A DNA stretch of 64,000 nucleotides from Vreelandella neptunia. Its GTDB lineage: Bacteria; Pseudomonadota; Gammaproteobacteria; Pseudomonadales; Halomonadaceae. Positions 17,575-25,938 of the stretch are shown here, piece after piece. Location: the NCBI RefSeq assembly GCF_000712975.1, contig NZ_JHQL01000001.1:848625-912624 (forward strand). Direction: 5' to 3'. The notes beneath the pieces were generated by a model, which saw nothing but the letters and a program-made list of their open reading frames with translations, did no database searches and was not told where the DNA came from. Made by a program: the position numbers and the translations under genes. Numbering within the stretch: position 1 is the first letter of the stretch; each line of letters opens with the position of its first letter.

Positions 17575-19056
17575 ATGCCACCTAACGCTCGTTCTTTATT
17601 TTCGCCGATGCTGACAGAGCCTCATACGCATCATAGTCATGGTGCTTGTTGCTGTGGGTCTCCGATTTTACAACGCTTCCATGAACGCGTTATGGCAGAA
17701 ATAACCCGTCGACAAATGATTGGAGGAACGGCGGCGGTGATGGCTCTATTTGCAGGACTGCATGTGCCCTTTGCTGTTGGGCAGCAGCCGAAAGCGCATG
17801 ATGGGCCGTTACTATTAACGAATTTAAGGCTATTCGATGGGAGCGGTGGCCCACTGCGTGATGGCGTATCAATCAGAGTAGAAAGTGGTCGTATCGACGC
17901 TATTCTTGATGGCAGTGGCGAGATAGAAGGTGTTGATGTCATTGATTGTGGCGGTCGTGTACTGATGCCTGGTTTGATTGATGCCCATTGGCACACCACC
18001 TTAGCGGCTATCTCCCAAATGGAAGCCATGACCGCTGATATTGGCTACGTGCATTTGGTGGCAGCACGGGAAGCAGAGCGAACCTTAATGCGTGGTGTTA
18101 CCTCAGTTAGGGACGTGGGTGGGCCATCGTTTGCGTTAAAGCGTGCTATTGATGAAGGCATTGTTAACGGCCCTAGAGTGTTTCCCGCAGGCGCAATGAT
18201 TTCCCAGACGTCGGGACATGGTGACTTCAGAATGCGTCACGACATTCCACGGGGCAGCACAACACCGCTAAGTGAAGCAGAGCGTCAGGGGGTTGCAGTG
18301 ATTGCGGATGGCGAAGCTGAAGTGCTCAGACGCACACGTGAGCAGCTAATGCTAGGTGCTTCACAGATCAAACTGATGGCGGGTGGAGGCGTAGCGTCGC
18401 TTTATGACCCTTTAGATAGCACCCAATTTACGGAGCGAGAATTACGCGCCGCGGTCGAGGCTGCTGATGATTGGGGCACTTATGTGATGGTGCATGTCTA
18501 TACGCCGCGAGGTATACAGCGCGCTTTGCGGGCTGGTGTTAAGTCTATTGAGCATGGCCAATTGGCTGATGAAGAATCGGTAAGAATGATGGCTGGGGAG
18601 GGCGCGTGGTGGAGTCTACAGCCTTTCCTGCAAGATGAAGATGCCAACGTTTATCCTGATGCGGCACGCCGAGAGTCTCAGCGCCAAGTGGCTGAAGGTA
18701 CTGTTCGCGCCTACGAAATGGCACAGCGGTTTAATGTGAAAACTGCTTGGGGCACTGACATACTCTTTAGCCCTAAAAACACCCCGAACCAACTTCGGCA
18801 TTTGGCAAAGTTAACGCGCTTTTATGATCCGCTAACAGTGCTGGCAATGGCAACGGGACATAACGGTGATTTATTGTCACTTTCAGGACCGCGTAATCCC
18901 TATCCTGGTGTTCTTGGGCGCATTGAGCCAGGAGCCCTAGCTGACCTCCTAGTCGTAGATGGTGATCCAAGCAGTGACCTTGACTTTCTGAATGATCCAG
19001 AGAGCAACTTGCGTATGATTATGAAAGGTGGTCGTGTTTATAAGGATCAGCTATAA
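17575..19056 (+). CDS. Amidohydrolase-family metal-dependent hydrolase, predicted Tat export
   Basis: 493-residue protein of the imidazolonepropionase-like amidohydrolase superfamily. Metal ligands expected for the fold are present: His-x-His in LIDAHWHTT, a lysine in QIKLMAGGG, histidines in MVHVYTP and SIEHGQL, and Asp in WGTDILF. A twin-arginine motif TRRQMIGG (Arg45-Arg46) precedes a hydrophobic stretch and a likely cleavage near residue 70, so folded export is predicted. The start at 17575 has GAGG 9 nt upstream; the internal Met40 has none. Unusually, the 44 residues ahead of the Tat motif contain a His/Cys cluster (HTHHSHGACCC, 17-27). Substrate unknown; prolidase- or carboxypeptidase-like activity is possible. 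Confidence 0.83.
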   Translation: MPPNARSLFSPMLTEPHTHHSHGACCCGSPILQRFHERVMAEITRRQMIGGTAAVMALFAGLHVPFAVGQQPKAHDGPLLLTNLRLFDGSGGPLRDGVSIRVESGRIDAILDGSGEIEGVDVIDCGGRVLMPGLIDAHWHTTLAAISQMEAMTADIGYVHLVAAREAERTLMRGVTSVRDVGGPSFALKRAIDEGIVNGPRVFPAGAMISQTSGHGDFRMRHDIPRGSTTPLSEAERQGVAVIADGEAEVLRRTREQLMLGASQIKLMAGGGVASLYDPLDSTQFTERELRAAVEAADDWGTYVMVHVYTPRGIQRALRAGVKSIEHGQLADEESVRMMAGEGAWWSLQPFLQDEDANVYPDAARRESQRQVAEGTVRAYEMAQRFNVKTAWGTDILFSPKNTPNQLRHLAKLTRFYDPLTVLAMATGHNGDLLSLSGPRNPYPGVLGRIEPGALADLLVVDGDPSSDLDFLNDPESNLRMIMKGGRVYKDQL

Positions 19057-19180
19057 AAACACCATAGATAATACTTAAAACTTCTGCTTTCTGTTGGAGG
19101 AAACTTTAGCTCGCGATAATTTTACTGATGAGTAAGGGCGGCTATGTCGACATCGCTTGCTAAAAGCTGCCTCCTTGTCT

Positions 19181-20638
19181 TTAACGCCTGCGTATCAAGC
19201 CCGGTAACAGGAGTAGGCCAGCGAATAGCCACGCAGGCCAGCTGCCAGTGCGGTTAAACGGTGTTAGCCCTTCCATGGCGTAAAATTCGCCAATGAGGTA
19301 GGTGGTTTCAAATTGCGCTGCGCTATCTACTAGCTCGCCACGAGGATTAATAATCGCGGTAATGCCGTTACTGGTAGCGCGCACAACATAGCGACCATTC
19401 TCTAGCGCGCGCAGACGGGCCATTTGCAAGTGTTGATGAGGGCCAATGGACGCGCCAAACCAAGTGTCATTAGATACCGTCACAATCACGTCGCTGTCTG
19501 CTGCGCGGCGTGCCACCAACTGTGGGTAGATAATCTCATAACAAATAGCGTTGCCAATCGTGACGCCAGCTGCCTGCATTGGCGTTTGTTCGGAGGCGCC
19601 TTTAGAAAAACTCGACATCGGTAGATCGAAGAAGTCGATAGCGCCACGCAACACGCTTTCAAGCGGCAGGTATTCACCAAACGGCACTAGGTGCTCTTTT
19701 TGGTAGCTGCCCTCGACGTTGCCAACACCAATTACGCTATTGAAATAACGGTCGTCTTCATCAAGTTGGACAATGCCGGTTAATAGCGCGGTGCTGGGCG
19801 GTAAGCTGGCTTGTACGCGTTCCAACACCGGGCGAGCTTGGTTATCTATCATTGGCAGAGCGGTTTCGGGCCATAAAATAAGATCTGCCTCATCAGCGAC
19901 GCGGCGGGTTAAATCGCTGTATGTATTTGCTGCTACGCGCTGGCCTTCAGGGGTCCACTTTAATAGCTGGGGCAAATTACCTTGAAGTAGCGCAACGCGG
20001 GTAGGCTCGCTCGCTGGCGTTGTCCAAAGTGTTGGCAGTGCCAAAGGGAGCAGCCAAATGACGGCTAATGGTAGTGCTGCCCACCATTGGCGTCGTAGCA
20101 GTTCAGCGCCTAAGGTGCCAGTGAGCACGACCAGTAGAGAAAGCAGGTAAACGCCGCCTACTGGTGCCCAGTTGGCGAGTGGCGAGTCAACATAGCTGGA
20201 ACCGACCAGCAGCCAAGGAAAGCCGGTAAACAGGTAAGTGCGCAGCACTTCGCCCAGCACCCAAGCACCCACGAAGGTGAGAAAGGCCAAGCGCGGGCTA
20301 CAAAAACGTCGATAAAGCCAAAAAGTGCCAGCGAAAAAGAGCGCCAATACCGTGACAAACAGAGCGGTGAGGAAGACAGCGAGAGGAACACCAGTGTAGC
20401 CATAATCATGGATGGATACATATACCCAAGATGTGCCGCTGGCGAATAGCGCTATGCCGTATAGCCAGCCTTTTAGCGCCGCTTGCGAAGGAGTTAATGA
20501 ATGCAAACCAGCATAAAGAAGCCCGATGGCGACTGGGCCTAGCCACCATAATTCAAATGGTGAAGCGGTAAGCGTGGTAAAACCGCCGGCTACGAGTGCA
20601 GCCAGCAGTTGAAGTGCAAAGGTGGGCGTCAACCCCAT
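19181..20638 (-). CDS. lnt: Apolipoprotein N-acyltransferase
   Basis: Inner-membrane enzyme that adds the third acyl chain to lipoproteins before Lol sorting. 485 residues: six to seven N-terminal membrane helices (to about 195), a nitrilase-like periplasmic domain and a final membrane anchor. The catalytic Glu (LWPETALP), Lys (ahead of EHLVPFGEYLP) and Cys (NAICYEI) are all visible. Follows ybeX at a 37-bp gap, the conserved ybeZ-ybeY-ybeX-lnt order. It matches LolB encoded elsewhere in the window. Confidence 0.95.
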   Translation of the reverse strand: MGLTPTFALQLLAALVAGGFTTLTASPFELWWLGPVAIGLLYAGLHSLTPSQAALKGWLYGIALFASGTSWVYVSIHDYGYTGVPLAVFLTALFVTVLALFFAGTFWLYRRFCSPRLAFLTFVGAWVLGEVLRTYLFTGFPWLLVGSSYVDSPLANWAPVGGVYLLSLLVVLTGTLGAELLRRQWWAALPLAVIWLLPLALPTLWTTPASEPTRVALLQGNLPQLLKWTPEGQRVAANTYSDLTRRVADEADLILWPETALPMIDNQARPVLERVQASLPPSTALLTGIVQLDEDDRYFNSVIGVGNVEGSYQKEHLVPFGEYLPLESVLRGAIDFFDLPMSSFSKGASEQTPMQAAGVTIGNAICYEIIYPQLVARRAADSDVIVTVSNDTWFGASIGPHQHLQMARLRALENGRYVVRATSNGITAIINPRGELVDSAAQFETTYLIGEFYAMEGLTPFNRTGSWPAWLFAGLLLLPGLIRRR

Positions 20639-20675
20639 GGTGATATCCTATCAGCAGGTTGAAGTAGTCAGTTGG

Positions 20676-21572
20676 CTAGCTGTCGTCGTTATCATCGCCA
20701 TCGGTGGCCTTATTGCTCTCATCGTCGCGATAAGCTTCCAACAATCGAATACGCCGATTATCAGCATTAAGGATGATGAAGCGCCAGCCACCTAAACTCG
20801 TATGTTCACCACGTCCGGGTAAGTGACCAAACTGTTGCATCACAAGGCCGCCCACAGTATCGAATTCATCATCAGAAAATTCGGTACCGAAGCGCTCGTT
20901 GAAGTCCTCAATCGGGGTAAGAGCACGAATCGCAAAGTGGCCGTTTTCCAGCGTGCGAATATCGTCCTCTTCATCGGTATCATGTTCATCTTCGATATCC
21001 CCAACAATCTGTTCCAGAATATCTTCAATGGTAATAATACCGGCTGTGCCGCCGTACTCATCTACCACAATTGCCATGTGGTTATGGGTATCACGGAACT
21101 CCTTCAGCAAGCTGTTTAAGCGTTTGGACTCTGGAATAAACATTGCTGGACGCAGTACGTCTTCTAGCTTAAAGGCATCGCGGCTTTCTTGCGTTTGCGA
21201 GAGCAGGGGGAGCAGGTCTTTAACAAGTAGGATGCCTTTTACATCGTCAAGGTTTTCGCCAATGACCGGGTAGCGGGAGTGCCCTGTTTCCTGAATTAAT
21301 GGCAGGTAGCCATCGCTGGTTTGATCAAGGGTAATGGCTGAGACTTGTGAACGTGGGATCAATATTTCACGCACCTGTTGGTCACTGATTTCAAGCGCAC
21401 CTTCGATAATCATAATGGCGTCTTGATCGAGCTTCAGTTTCCCTGCGGTGTGGCGTAAAAATGTCATCAGCTCATCGCGCGAGCTAGGTTCGTCACTGTC
21501 TCCGGAAAGGGCGCCAAAGAGTTTCTCGAGCCAGGATTTTTGATTTGAGTTGCTCGATCGGTCTTCGCTCAT
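20676..21572 (-). CDS. ybeX: CorC/YbeX, CBS-domain protein
   Basis: 298-residue soluble protein with two CBS domains (about 70-190, starting ILIPRSQVSAI) and a C-terminal transporter-associated CorC/HlyC domain (about 205-285). E. coli YbeX/CorC has been tied to Mg/Co efflux and to ribosome metabolism. It lacks the membrane DUF21 domain of the larger homologues. The last 12 residues are strongly acidic. Part of the ybeZ-ybeY-ybeX-lnt operon. Confidence 0.93.
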   Translation of the reverse strand: MSEDRSSNSNQKSWLEKLFGALSGDSDEPSSRDELMTFLRHTAGKLKLDQDAIMIIEGALEISDQQVREILIPRSQVSAITLDQTSDGYLPLIQETGHSRYPVIGENLDDVKGILLVKDLLPLLSQTQESRDAFKLEDVLRPAMFIPESKRLNSLLKEFRDTHNHMAIVVDEYGGTAGIITIEDILEQIVGDIEDEHDTDEEDDIRTLENGHFAIRALTPIEDFNERFGTEFSDDEFDTVGGLVMQQFGHLPGRGEHTSLGGWRFIILNADNRRIRLLEAYRDDESNKATDGDDNDDS

Positions 21573-21753
21573 TGCGTCTAATCTCTCTATTACGTGCGAA
21601 CAGTTATATGCAAATCGTTGTGTGCAAACAGTACGTCAATGCAGCACTTAAAAATAGCTATGTGAAGATGGCAGCGACTAAACAGTCTGTCGTTTTATCA
21701 CTGAGTGAAGGGTTACACCACCCTAAAAGCAATTTATCGGCCAGGGTAACAGC

Positions 21754-22215
21754 TTACTCATGATAAGGATCAGGAATATCGAGAGTAGCTAGAAGCTCAC
21801 GCTCTAATTGCTCCATTTCTTCTGCTTCCTGCTCTTCAATATGGTCATAGCCCATTAAGTGCAGCGTGCCGTGTACCACCATGTGCGCGTAATGATGTTC
21901 AATAGGCTTCTGCTGCTCGCTGGCCTCATGGGCAACAACGGCATGGCAAATAATCAAGTCGCCCAGTAATGGTAAAGAGACACCGGGTGGGTTCTCAAAA
22001 GGAAATGAGAGCACGTTGGTTGATTTATCTTTACCACGGTAATCTCTGTTGAGAGCTTGGCTTTCTGCTTCATCCACAAAGCGAATTGTCAGTTCTAGAC
22101 GCTCGTCATCAGGATGTCGTGAAAAGACACAGCCCACCCAGTGGGTGAGCTGTTCTAAGGAAGGAAGTAGCGGTTCGTTGATGGCCGCCTGGCGATCAAT
22201 CACGATGTCACTCAT
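21754..22215 (-). CDS. ybeY: Endoribonuclease YbeY, 16S rRNA maturation
   Basis: Zinc-dependent RNase involved in 16S rRNA 3'-end maturation and ribosome quality control. 153 residues. The zinc motif H-x3-H-x5-H is His115, His119 and His125 in [11 protein letters not shown]. The start overlaps the end of ybeZ by 4 bp (ATGA), implying translational coupling. A 181-bp gap follows before ybeX, in which I see no gene. Confidence 0.95.
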   Translation of the reverse strand: MSDIVIDRQAAINEPLLPSLEQLTHWVGCVFSRHPDDERLELTIRFVDEAESQALNRDYRGKDKSTNVLSFPFENPPGVSLPLLGDLIICHAVVAHEASEQQKPIEHHYAHMVVHGTLHLMGYDHIEEQEAEEMEQLERELLATLDIPDPYHE

Positions 22216-23291
22216 CGTGGTGCCTCTCCTGCGCGTTCAAGCGCTTGCATGCGGGCCTCACGCTCCTGCTGGCGCGCTTCACGCCGAGCGCGTTCCTGCA
22301 CTTCCTGCTCCGATTCAAACTCATCATAGGCTTCGATGATGCGCTGAACCAGCGGGTGACGCACGACGTCTTTTGCAGCAAAGTGAGTGACGCCGATGCC
22401 AGGGGTTTCTTTAAGAACATCCAGCACCTGCGAAAGACCAGAGCGCTGTCCGCGTGGAAGGTCCACTTGGGTAATATCGCCGGTGATCACCGCCGTTGAG
22501 CCAAAGCCAATTCGCGTCAGGAACATCTTCATCTGCTCCGGCGTGGTGTTTTGGCTTTCATCCAAAATGATGTAAGAGTTATTCAGCGTACGCCCACGCA
22601 TATAGGCGAGCGGGGCAATCTCGATTACTTGGCGCTCAATGAGTTTGGCGACCTGCTCAAAACCGATCATCTCGTACAGTGCGTCGTAAAGTGGGCGCAG
22701 GTAAGGGTCAATTTTTTGGGCAAGGTCGCCGGGTAAGAAGCCAAGCTTTTCACCGGCTTCTACCGCTGGGCGTACCAACAGAATACGTCGCACTTCCTGT
22801 TGATTTAGCGCTTCTACCGCCGCGGCAACCGCCAAGTACGTTTTGCCCGTACCCGCAGGCCCAATACCGAAATTGATATCGTGTTCGCGAATGCTTTGTA
22901 CGTAGCGCTGCTGATTAAGACCACGGGGCTTAATCATTGTGCGCGGAGTACGCATGATCACGTCGTCGCTGCTGCCTTCGCTATCATCATCTTCTTCTAG
23001 CGCTTCTAAGCCAGATTCCTGAAGGAATAAGTGAACCGTGTCTGCGTCAAGCTCTTCTGCCGCTGTTTCACGGTAAAGATGCTCAAGCACATTGGCGGCA
23101 GCTTTGATGCGGTTAGCGGCCCCGGCCAGCTGAAACACATTGCCGCGATTGCGCAAGGTCACGTCCAGGCGGCTTTCAATCAGCTTTAGGTGCTCGTCCT
23201 GCTGGCCGCACAGGCTAGCTAGTCGCTGCGGGTCATTGGGTTCAAGGCTTAGTGTGATAATGCGATTGGCCTGAGGTGATGGCTGGCTCAA
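22212..23291 (-). CDS. ybeZ: PhoH-like ATPase YbeZ
   Basis: 359-residue P-loop ATPase of the PhoH family, a partner of YbeY. Walker A is [11 protein letters not shown] and Walker [11 protein letters not shown]. An N-terminal KH-like region (about 15-70) precedes the ATPase domain, and the C-terminal 45 residues are charged and Arg/Glu-rich. Overlaps ybeY by 4 bp. Downstream of miaB, separated by 86 bp that contain a GC-rich hairpin. Confidence 0.94.
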   Translation of the reverse strand: MSQPSPQANRIITLSLEPNDPQRLASLCGQQDEHLKLIESRLDVTLRNRGNVFQLAGAANRIKAAANVLEHLYRETAAEELDADTVHLFLQESGLEALEEDDDSEGSSDDVIMRTPRTMIKPRGLNQQRYVQSIREHDINFGIGPAGTGKTYLAVAAAVEALNQQEVRRILLVRPAVEAGEKLGFLPGDLAQKIDPYLRPLYDALYEMIGFEQVAKLIERQVIEIAPLAYMRGRTLNNSYIILDESQNTTPEQMKMFLTRIGFGSTAVITGDITQVDLPRGQRSGLSQVLDVLKETPGIGVTHFAAKDVVRHPLVQRIIEAYDEFESEQEVQERARREARQQEREARMQALERAGEAPR

Positions 23292-23334
23292 GAGTAAAAA
23301 ACCCGTTAGTTGATGTGTGTGAGACTCAGCTTAC

Positions 23335-23355
23335 TGCCCCGGCCTCGCCGGGGCA
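23335..23355 (-). other. GC-rich hairpin between miaB and ybeZ
   Basis: TGCCCCGGC and GCCGGGGCA form a perfect 9-bp stem with a 3-nt loop between two minus-strand genes. No T-run follows on the minus strand, so an RNA processing or stability element is more likely than a terminator. Confidence 0.5.
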
Positions 23356-23377
23356 ATTACCTAGGATAAGCGAGCAG

Positions 23378-24721
23378 TTAATAACGCTCGGGAGAAGCGA
23401 GTTCGCCACGCAACGAGTTGGGCAGCGCTTCGGTGATCTCCACGTCAACAAAGTAGCCGATCAGCTCTGTAGGGTTGGCTGCACGGAAGTTAACCACACG
23501 GTTATTTTCGGTGCGCCCTGAAAGTTGGCCGGGGTCTCTCGGTGAGAAACCGGATACCAAAACGCGCTGAGTAGTGCCTACCATGCGTCGGCTGATCTGC
23601 GCTGCTTGTTGAAGAATTCGCTCCTGCAAAATGGCAAGCCGCTGTTTTTTGACACTTTCTGGCGTTTCGTCCGGTAGGCCAGACGCTGGCGTGCCTGGGC
23701 GTGCCGAGTAAACAAAGCTGAACGAGTGATCAAAGCCAATGCGATGAATCAGGTCCATCGTTGCTTCGAAATCCTCTTCCGTCTCGCCAGGGAAGCCGAT
23801 GATAAAGTCAGAAGAGAAGCTAATGTCCGGGCGATTGGCACGAATACGCTCCATCTTCTCGATATACTCTTCAGCGGTATGGCCACGCTTCATGGCACTT
23901 AAAATACGATCAGAGCCAGATTGTACCGGTAGATGTAAATGGCTCACCAACTCCGGGATATCGGCAAAGGCGTCTACGAGACTATCGGTGAACTCGACCG
24001 GATGAGAGGTCGTAAACCTGACGCGATCAATGCCATCCACTGCGGCAACGCAGGCGATCAGCTCTGCGAGGTCGATCTCATCGCCATCGTCGTTTTCACC
24101 ACGGTAAGCGTTCACGTTTTGACCAAGTAGGTTAATTTCTCGCACCCCTTGATCGGCCAAGTGAATCACTTCATCAATAACTGATTCAAAGGGACGGGAG
24201 ACTTCTTCACCGCGGGTATAAGGCACGACACAGAATGTGCAGTATTTCGAGCAGCCTTCCATGACAGAAACGAAGGCGGTTGCGCCATCAGATTTGGGCT
24301 GCGGCAGGTGATCAAACTTTTCGATTTCTGGAAAAGTGACATCGACCGCAGCAATCTGATTGTTATTGCGTGCGTCCAACATTTTTGGCACGCGGTGAAG
24401 CGTTTGTGGGCCAAAAATCATATCGACAAAAGGCGCGCGCTTACGTAGCGCTTCACCTTCTTGGCTTGCTACACAGCCGCCAACACCAATCACGAGGTCT
24501 GGATTGGCGTCTTTGAGCTTTTTCCAGCGACCCAATTGATGAAATACCTTGTCCTGCGCTTTTTCGCGAATAGAACAAGTATTTAACAAGATAACGTCAG
24601 CTTCTTTTTCGTTATCAGTCAATTCCAGCTGGTGAGATTCGCCGAGCAGATCTGCCATACGCGAGGAGTCGTACTCGTTCATTTGGCAGCCGTGCGTTTT
24701 GATAAAGAGCTTCTTCGCCAT
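23378..24721 (-). CDS. miaB: tRNA-2-methylthio-N6-dimethylallyladenosine synthase MiaB
   Basis: Radical-SAM methylthiotransferase acting on i6A37 of tRNAs that read UNN codons. 447 residues. The first Fe-S cluster ligands are Cys12, Cys49 and Cys83; the radical-SAM cluster is Cys157, Cys161 and Cys164 (CSKYCTFC), identical in spacing and numbering to E. coli. A C-terminal TRAM domain follows from about 380. Head of the miaB-ybeZ-ybeY-ybeX-lnt cluster, divergent from the tRNA-Asn genes. Confidence 0.96.
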   Translation of the reverse strand: MAKKLFIKTHGCQMNEYDSSRMADLLGESHQLELTDNEKEADVILLNTCSIREKAQDKVFHQLGRWKKLKDANPDLVIGVGGCVASQEGEALRKRAPFVDMIFGPQTLHRVPKMLDARNNNQIAAVDVTFPEIEKFDHLPQPKSDGATAFVSVMEGCSKYCTFCVVPYTRGEEVSRPFESVIDEVIHLADQGVREINLLGQNVNAYRGENDDGDEIDLAELIACVAAVDGIDRVRFTTSHPVEFTDSLVDAFADIPELVSHLHLPVQSGSDRILSAMKRGHTAEEYIEKMERIRANRPDISFSSDFIIGFPGETEEDFEATMDLIHRIGFDHSFSFVYSARPGTPASGLPDETPESVKKQRLAILQERILQQAAQISRRMVGTTQRVLVSGFSPRDPGQLSGRTENNRVVNFRAANPTELIGYFVDVEITEALPNSLRGELASPERY

Positions 24722-24867
24722 CGGTACCTGTCATCTATGAGTCGTCGGGGGACGAGGGATGAATGAAAACATGGGTGCAGCTTAGCGCAGTGTAACGCGT
24801 CGCCGTTGAATGACCGCATTATACGGATACAAGAAACCTGGGGCTAGCGTTCACCTATAATCGATAC

Positions 24868-24895
24868 TTGACCCGAGCGTTTCTATCAGTATACT
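24868..24895 (+). promoter_or_regulatory. Promoter of the tRNA-Asn cluster
   Basis: TTGACC (24868-24873) and TATACT (24890-24895) with a 16-bp spacer, followed by a predicted start about 15 bp before the first tRNA. It is the strongest promoter-like sequence I noticed in this region. Confidence 0.7.
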
Positions 24896-24915
24896 ACGCA
24901 CCGTGTTTGAGCAGT

Positions 24916-24991
24916 TCCTCGATAGCTCAGTTGGTAGAGCAAATGACTGTTAATCATTGGGTCGCAGGTTCGAGTCCTGCTCGAGGAGCCA
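24916..24991 (+). tRNA. tRNA-Asn (GTT), copy 1
   Basis: 76-nt cloverleaf with encoded CCA. Anticodon GTT in ACTGTTAATC. The acceptor stem TCCTCGA/TCGAGGA is fully Watson-Crick paired. First of three tandem copies differing only in acceptor-stem bases 4 and 69. Confidence 0.97.
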
Positions 24992-25030
24992 AATTGCTGT
25001 TCTGCTGTCACTGCCGTTTGCGGTAAACGT

Positions 25031-25106
25031 TCCCCGATAGCTCAGTTGGTAGAGCAAATGACTGTTAATCATTGGGTCGCAGGTTCGAGTCCTGCTCGAG
25101 GAGCCA
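25031..25106 (+). tRNA. tRNA-Asn (GTT), copy 2, acceptor mismatch
   Basis: 76 nt, anticodon GTT, encoded CCA. Identical to copy 1 except C at position 4 of the acceptor stem (TCCCCGA against TCGAGGA), leaving a C-A mismatch. Probably still functional, but the stem is weakened. Confidence 0.95.
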
Positions 25107-25174
25107 ACATACTGAAGCAGGTTTTATTCTGATTTCAGTGGCTCCGCTCTAAACACAGCAGCAAATCATAATGT

Positions 25175-25250
25175 TCCTCGATAGCTCAGTTGGTAGAGCA
25201 AATGACTGTTAATCATTGGGTCGCAGGTTCGAGTCCTGCTCGGGGAGCCA
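25175..25250 (+). tRNA. tRNA-Asn (GTT), copy 3, acceptor wobble
   Basis: 76 nt, anticodon GTT, encoded CCA. Identical to copy 1 except G at the 3' partner of position 4 (TCCTCGA against TCGGGGA), giving a U-G wobble pair. Its 3' arm would pair perfectly with the 5' arm of copy 2. Confidence 0.96.
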
Positions 25251-25494
25251 TTTAGTTTTTCTATTCTCTTTATTCCCTCTATTTATCTTCCGTATGCTTC
25301 GCTTATTGCATAAGATTTCTCGCGCAATTTATAGTTGAAGTCTTACAGCTGAAGTCGACAGCCTCATCTTTTCGTTATCCGTTGATAATACCTTGTAGGT
25401 GATAATACTCAGTGTGCCATGGCATTTTGGGTGATTTTTTGTGCCTAACGGTTAGAGGCATATAGACTGTGTCGGATACTTACTATTTGGGAAG

Positions 25495-25863
25495 GTGCCC
25501 GTGGGAAAAGCTGCCAGTTTGCATGCGCTACAGGTCTTTAAGTGTCTAAGCGACGAAACGCGTTTAATGCTGGTGCTCTTGGTTGCGAAAGAGCAATCGC
25601 TGTGTGTGTGCGAAATGACCTATGCGCTGGAAGAGTCGCAGCCTAAAGTATCGCGTCATTTAGCACAGCTTCGCCAATGTGGGTTGCTTGTCGATCAGCG
25701 GGAAGGGCAGTGGGTTTACTACCGTTTGTCGCCTAGGCTGCCTGGGTGGGCGCAGGCTATTATTGACGCTGGTGCTGAAGGCAGTGCCACGCGCCTTCAG
25801 GCGTTAGTTCTGCGGCTAGCTAAAATGGGCGACCGACCGGCGCGGCGAGCTGCATTGTGCTAA
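25495..25863 (+). CDS. ArsR/SmtB-family metalloregulator
   Basis: 122-residue winged-helix repressor. The metal/metalloid motif CVCE (Cys37 and Cys39) lies in the helix where ArsR proteins bind As(III), followed by the recognition helix QPKVSRHLAQLR. A further Cys is the C-terminal residue. The start is GTG at 25495 or GTG at 25501; GGGAAGG lies just upstream. No arsenic reductase, pump or other resistance gene adjoins, and an intrinsic terminator follows at once, so it is monocistronic and must act elsewhere or on itself. Confidence 0.87.
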   Translation: MPVGKAASLHALQVFKCLSDETRLMLVLLVAKEQSLCVCEMTYALEESQPKVSRHLAQLRQCGLLVDQREGQWVYYRLSPRLPGWAQAIIDAGAEGSATRLQALVLRLAKMGDRPARRAALC

Positions 25864-25875
25864 TTGTTAGCCAAT

Positions 25876-25907
25876 AAAAAAACGCCGACCCAAAAGTCGG
25901 CGTTTTT
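25876..25907. terminator. Bidirectional intrinsic terminator, arsR-type gene / prc
   Basis: AACGCCGAC and GTCGGCGTT form a 9-bp stem with a 6-nt loop, flanked by an A-run on the left and a T-run on the right. It serves both convergent genes. Confidence 0.9.
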
Positions 25908-25938
25908 AGTAATGACAGCTTAGCGCTTAGCCGTTCGC

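Noticed and set aside
24916..25250. Tandem tRNA-Asn cluster as an integration site of a mobile element
   Set aside because: All three copies are full length with encoded CCA, and no integrase, tRNA fragment or shifted composition follows.
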